Origin: Planctomycetaceae bacterium
Lineage (GTDB): Bacteria > Planctomycetota > Planctomycetia > Pirellulales > Pirellulaceae
Reading direction: 5' to 3'
NCBI GenBank assembly: GCA_012729315.1
Contig: JAAYDI010000087.1
Location: forward strand, 1-40,433
DNA: 40,433 nucleotides
In this document: one piece after another, positions 17,799 to 25,675 of the stretch
How the letters are laid out: each line of letters opens with the position of its first letter
Numbering within the stretch: the stretch's first letter is position 1
The notes under the pieces: generated by a model
What the model was told of the DNA's origin: nothing
Database searches by the model: none
The model's input: only the letters and a program-made list of their open reading frames with translations
Translations under genes and position numbers: made by a program

Positions 17799-18611
17799 TT
17801 ACGCCGCCGTTTGGCGCGCAAGCACGGCCTGTTCCATCACCTCCTGGGCCAGTGCCCGGTAGTCCTCAGCGCCACGCGAGGCAGGCGCGTATTGGAAGAT
17901 CGACTGCCCGAAGCTGGGAGCCTCGGCCAAGCGGATGTTGCGGCGGATGCGCGTCTGGAAGCAGTGAGCGCCGCTCCACACCGATCCGCTGTTGGCATGC
18001 GTTGCGAAGAACTGTTCAACGTCGCGCGAGACCTCGGCCGCCAGACGCGTGGCGGAGTCGAACATGCACATCACGACACCGGTGAGCCGCAACTGCGGAT
18101 TGAGACGTGCGGCCACCAACTCGACGGTGTGCAGCAGCTTGCTCAGGCCGTGGAGGGCTAGGAAATGCGGCTGCAGCGGCAGGAACACTTCGTGCACGGT
18201 GGTGAGCGCATTGAGAGTCAGAATCCCCAGCGAGGGTGGACAGTCTATGACCAGATAGTCGTACGCGTCGACAGACGGTTTCCACTTGTCGCGGAGAATC
18301 ACATCCCGTCCGACTTCGCCGGCCAGTTCCAGTTCGGCGACAGCAAGGTTCAAGTGTGCGGGAACAAGGGTCAGGTTGTCGTCGATGGCGTGGCGGACGT
18401 CAGCCAGGGCAGTCTGGCCGGTCAACACATCGTACACCGATGCATCCTGGTCGGTCAGGGCAACTCCCAAATGCAGGGACGCATGCGCCTGCGGATCCAG
18501 GTCGATCAGGCAGACCCGATGCCCGGCCGCCGCGAGGGCAGCCGAGAGATTCACGGAGGTAGTGGTCTTGCCGACCCCACCCTTCTGGTTGATCACGGCG
18601 ATGGAACGCAT
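17799..18611 (-). CDS. ParA/Soj-family ATPase (orphan)
   Basis: The 270-residue protein is a Walker-type ParA ATPase: deviant Walker A KGGVGKTT at 10-17, Walker A' LIDLDPQ at 35-41 and Walker B LVIDCPPS around Asp123. ParA proteins form ATP-dependent dimers on DNA and position chromosomes, plasmids or protein complexes. Initiation at 18611 has AAGGAG nine nt upstream and begins exactly at MRSIAVINQKGG; the open frame extends to 19061 but without homology. No parB, gidA/gidB or origin-like sequence accompanies it, so it is more likely an orphan positioning ATPase than the chromosomal Soj. It converges on the unrecognised gene at 16688. Confidence 0.9.
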   Translation of the reverse strand: MRSIAVINQKGGVGKTTTSVNLSAALAAAGHRVCLIDLDPQAHASLHLGVALTDQDASVYDVLTGQTALADVRHAIDDNLTLVPAHLNLAVAELELAGEVGRDVILRDKWKPSVDAYDYLVIDCPPSLGILTLNALTTVHEVFLPLQPHFLALHGLSKLLHTVELVAARLNPQLRLTGVVMCMFDSATRLAAEVSRDVEQFFATHANSGSVWSGAHCFQTRIRRNIRLAEAPSFGQSIFQYAPASRGAEDYRALAQEVMEQAVLARQTAA

Positions 18612-19075
18612 CACGCGGAACTCCTTTTCCGGTCCAGAGCCCTGTTCGTCTGCGTGCAGTCTAATCTGGATCCTTGCCGCAGTCTGGCGACCGGGGGCAG
18701 CGCTGCACGCTGGTGTTCTGGCGGCCGCGTGCGTGGAGACACCGCCGCCGGGGTGTGGATTATAGTCCAAGCCGCCTTTCCAGCACCAGACGATTCTGGC
18801 CTTCTGGCCCGAAGCGCCGTTGGTTCCCTGGCCGGATTGAGCTAAAACGATAGGGAGTCCTGTTTTTTCGTGGCGGGGGATGCGGGATGCCACTGGCCCT
18901 GCCAGTGTTTCTTTCTCTATGATTGTGGTCCTTTGGGTGCTGGCGACTCTGGGAGTCGTCGGGGGATGCCGGCCGTTGCCGGTCCCCGGACGGCCGCCGG
19001 CCTGGCCTGACGTAGACAGGGACCGGAGATCGCTCGGGCACCAGGCGATCCAGTTTTTCACCTATCGGGTTACTC
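18612..19075. other. Non-coding interval between parA and the rhomboid gene
   Basis: About 460 nt between divergent genes. On the minus strand a perfect TATAAT lies at 18759-18764, with no good -35, which may serve parA with a ~140-nt leader. On the plus strand an open frame from 18880 overlaps the rhomboid start and has no protein-like support. I see no RNA gene or repeat. Confidence 0.45.
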
Positions 19076-19993
19076 ATGCGACAGGTTGGCAGTCTTCCGG
19101 ATCAGCGCGAGGCCGAGCGGTTTACGGCGTACTTGATCACGCTGGGCATCGACGCGCATACGGAGCAGGATCAGCAGCAGTGGGCCATCTGGGTGCGTGA
19201 CGAGGATCAGTTGGATCAGGCCCGGATCTCACTGAGCCAATTCAAGCTGGACCCGGACGACAGTCGCTATCGGGGTGCGGAGCGGAGTGCGGAGGTGATC
19301 CGGCGCGAGGAGTCGCAGCGCCGCGCAGCGGCTCAGCGGAACATGATCGAGATGCGTGGCCGCTGGAACCGCCCGGCGGCCGGGCGCACCCCCCTGACCG
19401 TCACCGTCATCCTGTTGTCGATTCTGGTAACCATCTTCGGCGAGATGGGCAAAGCGCAGCAGGGCTTTGGCAAGACCATCAATGACCAGCTCTTCTTCTG
19501 CTCGCCGGCCGACTACATCACCTCGAACAAGAACCCCTTGGCATCGCTGGCGCAAGGGGAGTTGTGGCGCGCGGTCACACCGATCTTCATGCATCTGGAC
19601 TGGTTCCATATTATTTTCAACATGATCATGTTCTTTCAGTTTGGCGCGCTCGTCGAGTCGATCAAGGGCACCGTGCGTCTGGCAGGGCTGATGCTGGCGA
19701 CCGCCGTGGTGTCCAATATCGCCCAGGCCGTGGGGCCGGAATCCCTGGGGGGGACGCCGGCGTTCGGCGGCATGTCGGGTGTGGTGTATGGCCTGTTTGG
19801 ATATGTGTGGGTCAAGTCGACGTTCCAGCAGGAGCCCGGCTTCTACATGACCCAGGGGACGGTGATCATCCTGATCGCCTGGTTATTCCTGTGCATGACG
19901 GGCGCTGTGGGACCGGTCGCCAACATCGCGCACGTCGTCGGGCTGGTGGTGGGCATGACCGTAGCGTACGTGCCCTCGTTCCGGAGGCGGTGA
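19076..19993 (+). CDS. Rhomboid-family intramembrane serine protease, GlpG-like
   Basis: The 305-residue product has a cytoplasmic N-terminal region of ~100 residues like that of GlpG (a small alpha/beta domain, here QREAERFTAYL and QQWAIWVRDEDQ) followed by about six membrane helices. Catalytic residues are visible: Ser234 in GGMSGVVYG and His286 in ANIAHVVG, with the oxyanion-side WFHIIFN motif (His178, Asn182). Rhomboids cleave single-pass membrane proteins within the bilayer; substrates are unknown. The start ATG at 19076 lacks a good ribosome binding site but matches the start of the GlpG-like domain. It is followed by a short gene and aroB on the same strand. A second, unrelated-type rhomboid lies at 37138. 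Confidence 0.92.
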   Translation: MRQVGSLPDQREAERFTAYLITLGIDAHTEQDQQQWAIWVRDEDQLDQARISLSQFKLDPDDSRYRGAERSAEVIRREESQRRAAAQRNMIEMRGRWNRPAAGRTPLTVTVILLSILVTIFGEMGKAQQGFGKTINDQLFFCSPADYITSNKNPLASLAQGELWRAVTPIFMHLDWFHIIFNMIMFFQFGALVESIKGTVRLAGLMLATAVVSNIAQAVGPESLGGTPAFGGMSGVVYGLFGYVWVKSTFQQEPGFYMTQGTVIILIAWLFLCMTGAVGPVANIAHVVGLVVGMTVAYVPSFRRR

Positions 19994-20090
19994 CAGACCG
20001 CGGGCGGGCTGCGGCGTACCAGGTGAGCGACGCCACGGTGCCGGAGCCTGGGTTACGTGCCAGCGCGAGGAGAAGGAGGAGGGAACAGAC

Positions 20091-20315
20091 ATGGCTGACA
20101 AGTATGACGCGTACCGCGATGCCCTGGTTGTCGAAACGGAGACCATCTGGCCGGCGGACTGCGCGCACGTGGCCGCCGCGCGGCGGCCCGTACTGGAAGC
20201 GCAGCTGCACGCGGATCCGGCCGCATGCGCAGAGTTGGATTACATTCGTGTCCACACGGGCTTCTGTCGCCGCATCACGGTAACGCCAGCCGATCTTACC
20301 CGGTTGTCTTCGTAG
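20091..20315 (+). CDS. Small conserved-type hypothetical protein (74 aa)
   Basis: This 74-residue soluble protein starts MADKYDAYRDALVVE and ends TPADLTRLSS; it is acidic and mostly helical and has no known domain. It is likely real because a strong purine-rich GGAGG site lies at a good distance before the ATG, codon use is like that of its neighbours, and the word composition (HADPAACAELDYIRVHTGF) looks like a conserved protein. It ends 9 nt before aroB, so the two are probably cotranslated. I associate this kind of short protein with planctomycetes but cannot name a function. Confidence 0.75.
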   Translation: MADKYDAYRDALVVETETIWPADCAHVAAARRPVLEAQLHADPAACAELDYIRVHTGFCRRITVTPADLTRLSS

Positions 20316-20324
20316 ATAGCTACC

Positions 20325-21428
20325 ATGGTCGATCCCACACCTGCCCAGACAGACATGATTCGCGTCGAACTTGGTGAGCGGAGCTACGACATCCTGCTCG
20401 GGTCTGCGATACTGCCGGAGGTCAGCGCGCGAGTGGCTCGGCAGCTGGGGATGACGCATGCCGTCGTGATCACGGACGACAACGTCGAGACGCCGCACGC
20501 CATTTGCGTGGCCGAGAGCCTGTCGGACGTGGATGTGGCTGTGGATCTCTTCGTGGTGGATGCCGGCGAGTCCAGCAAGTCGGTACAGACGGCGGAGCGG
20601 CTGTGGCAGCAGCTGCTGGATGCCAACACCGATCGCAAGTCGGTGGTGGTGGCGGTGGGAGGGGGCGTGATTGGCGATCTGGCCGGGTTCGTGGCAGCCA
20701 CTTACGCGCGCGGCCTGACCTTCGTCCAGGTCCCGACCACGCTGCTGGCTCAGGTGGACAGCAGCGTCGGGGGCAAAGTCGCGGTGAATCTGCCGGCCGC
20801 CAAGAACATGGTGGGGGCGTTCTGGCAGCCATCGGCCGTGATCATCGACACCCGCGTGTTATCGTCCTTGCCGCACCGCGAGTACGTGGCGGGATGGGGC
20901 GAAGTCGTCAAGTACGGCGTGATCCAGGACGCCGACTTCCTGGCCTATCTGGAGCAGCATGTGGACCGGATCCTCGCGCGAGACGATGAGACACTCCGCC
21001 ACGTGATCGCGCGCTGCTGCCGGCTCAAGGCCGAGGTGGTGCAGGACGACGAACGGGAGCAGAGCGGGCGGCGCGCCATTCTGAACTACGGCCACACCTT
21101 CGCGCACGCCCTGGAGGCGGTGACCGGCTACGAACAGCTGCTGCACGGCGAGGCGGTGGCCATCGGCATGCTGTGCGCCTCGCGCCTGGCGGAATCCCTG
21201 CACCTGGTGGACGACTCATTCACGGCCCGCCAGCGCCGGTTGCTGTCTGCACTCGGCCTGCCCGTGGACGCCCCGCGCATGGATCCCCAACGGCTGCTCG
21301 AGTCCATGCAGCAGGACAAGAAAGTGGCCCACGGCCGCCTGCGCTTCGTGCTGCCCGTGCGGATGGGGCATGTCGAGCTCTTCGGCGATATCGATCCGCA
21401 ACTGGTGCGTGCCGCCATCCTCGGCTAG
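20325..21428 (+). CDS. aroB: 3-dehydroquinate synthase
   Basis: AroB converts DAHP to 3-dehydroquinate, the second step of the shikimate pathway, using NAD and a divalent metal. The 367-residue protein has the NAD-binding GGGVIGDLAGF (about 112-122), the phosphate-binding PTTLLAQVDSSVGGK, and the metal ligands Glu193 (WGEVVK), His257 (NYGHTFAH) and His274 (LLHGEAV). Its length is normal. ATG at 20325 is taken as the start; Met11 (20355) directly before the first strand is an alternative, and neither has a strong ribosome binding site. The gene is probably translated together with the preceding 74-residue gene. It converges on the SGNH-TPR gene with a 36-nt gap. Confidence 0.96.
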   Translation: MVDPTPAQTDMIRVELGERSYDILLGSAILPEVSARVARQLGMTHAVVITDDNVETPHAICVAESLSDVDVAVDLFVVDAGESSKSVQTAERLWQQLLDANTDRKSVVVAVGGGVIGDLAGFVAATYARGLTFVQVPTTLLAQVDSSVGGKVAVNLPAAKNMVGAFWQPSAVIIDTRVLSSLPHREYVAGWGEVVKYGVIQDADFLAYLEQHVDRILARDDETLRHVIARCCRLKAEVVQDDEREQSGRRAILNYGHTFAHALEAVTGYEQLLHGEAVAIGMLCASRLAESLHLVDDSFTARQRRLLSALGLPVDAPRMDPQRLLESMQQDKKVAHGRLRFVLPVRMGHVELFGDIDPQLVRAAILG

Positions 21429-21464
21429 AGCGCCGTGAGCGCGGCGGGCGCGGCGGGCGGCCGG

Positions 21465-23558
21465 TCACGGTCCCCCCCGTGCCTCTTCAAGTCGTGCTGC
21501 TTCAAGTCGCGCCGCTTCGTTGTGGTGGGCGGCCGCTTCATCGGCGCGCCCGAGCTGTTGCAGCGTATCGCCCAGCCCTCGGTGGCCCGGAATATCGTGG
21601 GGCTGCAGCCGCAACACCTCCTGGTATTGAGAAACCGCCTCCTCGAGACGCCCGAGTTTCTGCAGCGTGTTGGCCAGGTTGCAGCGAAAGATGATGTCGT
21701 CCGGCCGGAGCTGCACCGCTGCTTCATAGTGCGCCGCGGCCTCGTCATACTGCCCGCGCGTGAAGAGGGCCATGCCCCAGTTGTTGTGCGCGCCGGCATG
21801 GCTGGGCCTGAGCCGCAACGCCTCCCGATAGTGCGTGATCGCCTCCTCCAGACGCCCCAGGCGATGCAGGGCAGTGGCCAGGTTGTAGTGCGCCTCGCCC
21901 CCCTGCGGATCGATTTCCACAAGGCGTTCCAACACCTCCACGGCTTCGGCCGTCTGTCCCGTGTCACAGAGGAGTCCACCCAGATTATGGAGTGCCGCCC
22001 GATAGGCAGGCACGATGGCCAAGGCCTCGCGGTACCTCTCAATCGCCGCCTCGGCGCGCCCCTGGTTCTGCAGGACCACCCCCTGGTTGAAGAGCCACAC
22101 GGCGTTCGGCTTCATCGGCCGGCTGCGGCGCTGCGCAAGCACCTGCTCGAACAACGCGCGGTCGGCGGTGGCCGTGTGGCCCAGCCAGCCCTCCCGCTCG
22201 ATCGCGTCCCAGAGGCACCAGCCAAGCAGTTCATGCCCGGCGCGCGTCGGGTGGACGTAGTCCTCGATCAGGTTGAAGCCGACCAGACCGTGCTCGCTCT
22301 GCTGTTCAAAAATCTGATCCGCATCAACCAGCAACGCCCCTCGCTGCCGGGCCACATCCCGGATGGCCTCGTTGATGCCTGACACACGGCGGATCGGGGA
22401 CGCATCCGTATCGCACGCCCGTTGATATGCGGCGCGCGCCTCGTCGAACCGGCCAAGCTGCTCGCAGACGCGTCCCAGGTAGTACTGGGTTTCCGCGTGG
22501 TCCGGCGCGAGGCGTGCAGCCTGCTCGAGATACCCGGCCGCGGCCGCGAAGTTACCGGCGCGGAACTCGCGCTGCCCCCCCGCAACCGCCGCCGACCACA
22601 GCTCCCGGTCCTCCACCGCCAGTGCGGTCAGACCGGCCGAGGCCTGCGGACGCCATTGGCTCAGATTGGCCGGCACCGTGACCAGCACGACTTTGATCTG
22701 CGCTTCCTGAGCGCGGCGCACGAGCCGTTCCAGCCGCCAGCGGTATTCGGCCACAATCGCTGCCTTCTCCTCCGGCGCAAAGACGCGCGTCTCGTCGCGC
22801 CGGACGTCCACTTCGACCGCGGAGTCGGCAGCACGCTGCTGCCGGGCAACGTACTCCAAGGCCGACCGCATGGCTGAATACACGCGCGAGTGCGCCAGTT
22901 GATATTCCAGCTGCGTGTGGATAGCGCTGCGGTTCTTGAGCGACTCGAAGAACGCCGGTTCGATGAACTCATTGTGGCCGCTGTAAATGATGAAGATGTC
23001 CGGCTGATATCTCCGCAGCTCGTCGGCGACGATATTCAGGCGATGCATCCCGTACGATACGCCGGCGGCGTTGATCGCTTCGACATGCAGCTCGGGATGA
23101 CGGGCGGCAAGCAACTCGCCCAGCACGCTGGTGAATGCGGCTTCCGCTCCCCACGGAAAACCATACGCGCTAGAGCCCCCCAGACAGAAGATCCGCAAGC
23201 CATCGGCCGGCTTCTCCGCCAGAAACGACTGCTCGTTGAAGCTCTGCTGCGCCGCGGCGCGCCGCGTGCGATAGACGTCGCCCGCGCGTTCAAAGACCGT
23301 TACGATGCCCGAGAAGCCGCGGGAGGGATCTTCCCGTGTGATGAGCGGCCGGACACCGGCCAGCCACAACGTGAACTCCAGCACGCCATAGAACAGCCCC
23401 ACGCTGATCGTCGCAAACAGCAGCTTCTTCCAGAGCCCGATCGTGCGCGCCGGCCGCGGCACCGCCGGCGCCGGATCCGGCGCCGCCTCCCGAGACCCTC
23501 CCGGCAGCGGCCGCGAACTCTTCCTCCTCGCGTTCTTCCTCGCGTTGCGTTTCGCCAT
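21465..23558 (-). CDS. Membrane-anchored SGNH/GDSL hydrolase with TPR repeats
   Basis: The 697-residue protein starts with a basic cytoplasmic stretch, one membrane helix (about 43-66), then an SGNH-hydrolase-like domain. Block I is LGGSSAYG (Ser129), a block II glycine is in GVSYG, block III is SGHNEF with Asn196, and block V is DYVHP with Asp433 and His436. A TPR pair (about 330-385) is inserted before block V, and residues 470-690 form at least five TPR units. SGNH enzymes hydrolyse esters, often removing acetyl groups from polysaccharides; TPRs bind proteins. The combination suggests an envelope hydrolase or assembly factor. The start is uncertain: ATG 23558, ATG 23570 and GTG 23612 are all open without a clear ribosome binding site. 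Confidence 0.82.
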   Translation of the reverse strand: MAKRNARKNARRKSSRPLPGGSREAAPDPAPAVPRPARTIGLWKKLLFATISVGLFYGVLEFTLWLAGVRPLITREDPSRGFSGIVTVFERAGDVYRTRRAAAQQSFNEQSFLAEKPADGLRIFCLGGSSAYGFPWGAEAAFTSVLGELLAARHPELHVEAINAAGVSYGMHRLNIVADELRRYQPDIFIIYSGHNEFIEPAFFESLKNRSAIHTQLEYQLAHSRVYSAMRSALEYVARQQRAADSAVEVDVRRDETRVFAPEEKAAIVAEYRWRLERLVRRAQEAQIKVVLVTVPANLSQWRPQASAGLTALAVEDRELWSAAVAGGQREFRAGNFAAAAGYLEQAARLAPDHAETQYYLGRVCEQLGRFDEARAAYQRACDTDASPIRRVSGINEAIRDVARQRGALLVDADQIFEQQSEHGLVGFNLIEDYVHPTRAGHELLGWCLWDAIEREGWLGHTATADRALFEQVLAQRRSRPMKPNAVWLFNQGVVLQNQGRAEAAIERYREALAIVPAYRAALHNLGGLLCDTGQTAEAVEVLERLVEIDPQGGEAHYNLATALHRLGRLEEAITHYREALRLRPSHAGAHNNWGMALFTRGQYDEAAAHYEAAVQLRPDDIIFRCNLANTLQKLGRLEEAVSQYQEVLRLQPHDIPGHRGLGDTLQQLGRADEAAAHHNEAARLEAARLEEARGGP

Positions 23559-23637
23559 GGCAGTCTGCATCCCACGGATCCGTCGGTCCCCCACAGACTT
23601 CGTGGGTGGCACCCCCAGTCTACCCTATGTTAGGGGT

Positions 23638-23666
23638 TTTCCAAATTGGTGGCATCTCGCTATATT
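23638..23666 (+). promoter_or_regulatory. Sigma-70-type promoter for the FixJ-like regulator
   Basis: TTTCCA at 23638-23643 (four of six) and TATATT at 23661-23666 (five of six) are 17 nt apart. Transcription would start near 23673, upstream of all candidate starts of the regulator gene. Confidence 0.5.
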
Positions 23667-23762
23667 CTCTGCCACAGCGGGTGAGTCGGGAAACCAGGTA
23701 TGGTCCTGGCTGTTTGGTGGATGATGCGCATCTCCGAACTGTCTAAGGCGAAGGTTGGGGTC

Positions 23763-24410
23763 TTGAGTAACATCACACGTGAGTGCGTCCACATCGTGGA
23801 CGACGACCCGGGTGCTCGCGAATCCGTGGCGGCGCTGGTGCAATCGCATGGCATGCCAAGCAAGGAGTATTCGTCGGCGGAGCAGTTTCTGTCGGTGGCC
23901 TCGGAAGATATGTGTGGCTGCCTGGTGCTGGATGTGCGGATGGAAGGAATGGGCGGGCTGGATCTGCAGGAGGAGCTGCGGCGCCGCAACATTCCCTTGC
24001 CGGTGATCATGATTACGGGCTACGGCGATGTATCGGTGGCGGTGCGTGCGATGCAGGCCGGGGCAGTGAGTTTCCTGACCAAACCGTGCCAGCCCGACGA
24101 ATTGTGGAAGGCGATTGCGGAGGCGTTGGACCGATGCCGAGCGCAGCGCGACGTGCGTAACCGCCACCGCGCGATCGAGCAGCGGATGAGCACGTTGACG
24201 CCTGATGAGCGTGCGGTCCTGGCCAAGGTGCTGGAGGGAACGCCCAACAAGCTCATCGCCCGCGATCTCGACATGGGGTTACGCACGGTCGAGCTGCGGC
24301 GTTCCAACCTGATGAAGAAGATGGGCGCTGAATCGCTCGCCGAACTCATCCAGATGGCGCTGGCCGTGGGATTCGCGAAGGATCTTCCCGCACCCCCTCG
24401 ACCGCATTAG
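23763..24410 (+). CDS. FixJ/LuxR-type two-component response regulator
   Basis: This protein has a receiver domain (acidic triad DDD at 13-15, phospho-acceptor Asp57 in CLVLDVRM, Thr85, Lys107 in LTKPC) joined to a LuxR-type helix-turn-helix (about 143-200; LTPDERAVLAKVLEG and RTVELRRSNLMKKMG). It should be a phosphorylation-controlled transcription factor of the FixJ/NarL class. The TTG at 23763 gives MSNITRECVHIVDDD, matching the usual FixJ length, and has GAAGG eight nt upstream; ATGs at 23700, 23721 and 23724 would add up to 21 residues without family support. No sensor kinase is nearby, so it is an orphan. It diverges from the SGNH-TPR gene. Confidence 0.87.
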   Translation: MSNITRECVHIVDDDPGARESVAALVQSHGMPSKEYSSAEQFLSVASEDMCGCLVLDVRMEGMGGLDLQEELRRRNIPLPVIMITGYGDVSVAVRAMQAGAVSFLTKPCQPDELWKAIAEALDRCRAQRDVRNRHRAIEQRMSTLTPDERAVLAKVLEGTPNKLIARDLDMGLRTVELRRSNLMKKMGAESLAELIQMALAVGFAKDLPAPPRPH

Positions 24411-24544
24411 AATAACTGTTTCCGTAGCAACGACTGTTCACGGGCAGGTTGGCGGGTCCTATGCCGCGTGCCCCGCGGGGTATGTGGCCGTGGGCTCGGA
24501 CAAGACAAGACCTGAAGCCCTCGAGCTGGTAACTGGAAGCCACC

Positions 24545-25675
24545 GTGAACTCGCTGCCCCTCTTCGCGTCCGGGGATCCCGGTCAGCTGCGCGATACGCT
24601 GCGTCTGTGTTTGATTCCTGGTGTCGGCCCGCGGACGCGGCGGGCGCTGCTGGGTCGGTTCGGCACGTACGGCGCGGCGCTGGCCGCCTCGGCTGAACAA
24701 TTGCGGCAGGTGCCCGGCATCGGGCCCCGGCTGTGCGACCGTATCCGGCGGGCGGGCGAGTTGGACGTTGACCGGGAGATTGAGCTGTGCCGCGCGCATC
24801 AGATCGACCTGATACCGGAAGCCGACCCGCGTTATCCGGCCCTGTTGCGTGAGATACCCGATCCGCCGGGGATTCTGTTCCGGCGCGGCGACAGTGCACC
24901 GCAGGATCAACTGGCGCTGGCGATCGTGGGCACGCGGCACGCCACCCGTTATGGTCTGCGGCAGGCCCAGCGGCTCGCGAGCAGTCTGGCGCGGGCCGGC
25001 CTGACGATCGTCAGCGGCCTGGCGCGCGGCATTGATGCGGCGGCCCACCGCGGAGCTTTGGAGGCGGGTGGCCGTACCATTGCCGTGCTCGGCAGCGGCG
25101 TGCTGAACCTCTATCCCCCCGAGCATGCGGCGCTGGCCGAGTCCATCCGGCGGCAGGGTAGCCTGCTGAGCGAACTGCCGCCGCTGCAGGCGCCGATGAG
25201 CGGGACATTTCCGCAACGCAACCGTCTCATCACCGGACTGGCGCTGGGGGTCCTGGTCATCGAGGCGGCCGAGCGGAGCGGCGCCCTGATCTCAGCGTCG
25301 CACGCGGCCGAGCAGGGGCGGGAAGTCTTCGCCCTGCCTGGTCCGGCCGACAGCCGCATGTCACGCGGCTGCCACCGGCTGATTCGGGATGGCGCCAAGC
25401 TGGTGGAAACGGTCGACGATGTGCTGGAGGAACTCGGGCCGCTGTGCCAACCGCTGCTGCAGCACGACGGACACACGCTGCGGCATCCGGCCGAACTGCA
25501 GCTCAATGACCAGGAGCGTCAGGTGCTCGACGCCATCGCCACCGACCCGACGAATCTGGATCAGGTTGTGCGCAGCACGCGTCTGCCAGCCCCCCGCGTG
25601 CTGGCCACGATCAGCGTGCTGGAGATCCGTCATCTGATCCGGCGCACCAGTGGCAACTGCGTGGTGCGGCTGTGA
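24545..25675 (+). CDS. dprA: DNA-processing protein DprA
   Basis: DprA binds incoming single-stranded DNA and loads RecA during natural transformation; homologues also occur in bacteria not known to be competent. The 376-residue protein shows the three usual parts: an N-terminal helix-hairpin-helix region (LIPGVGPRTR, QVPGIGPRLCDRI), the Rossmann-like core (IVGTRHATRYG near 128-137, SGLARGIDAAAH near 157-168, PQRNRLITGL, GALISASHAAEQGREVFALPG), and a C-terminal winged-helix domain (about 315-376). The GTG at 24545 has GGAAG five nt upstream. Its last 65 nt overlap the 3' end of the convergent M48 protease gene. No other competence genes are in the window. Confidence 0.95.
   Translation: MNSLPLFASGDPGQLRDTLRLCLIPGVGPRTRRALLGRFGTYGAALAASAEQLRQVPGIGPRLCDRIRRAGELDVDREIELCRAHQIDLIPEADPRYPALLREIPDPPGILFRRGDSAPQDQLALAIVGTRHATRYGLRQAQRLASSLARAGLTIVSGLARGIDAAAHRGALEAGGRTIAVLGSGVLNLYPPEHAALAESIRRQGSLLSELPPLQAPMSGTFPQRNRLITGLALGVLVIEAAERSGALISASHAAEQGREVFALPGPADSRMSRGCHRLIRDGAKLVETVDDVLEELGPLCQPLLQHDGHTLRHPAELQLNDQERQVLDAIATDPTNLDQVVRSTRLPAPRVLATISVLEIRHLIRRTSGNCVVRL

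Noticed and set aside
16688-18611. Plasmid partition locus
   Set aside because: No ParB, replication gene or centromere-like iteron is present, and all surrounding genes are chromosomal.
18880-19200. Open frame with a hydrophobic start upstream of the rhomboid gene
   Set aside because: It overlaps the rhomboid gene in another frame and has neither a family match nor a good ribosome binding site.
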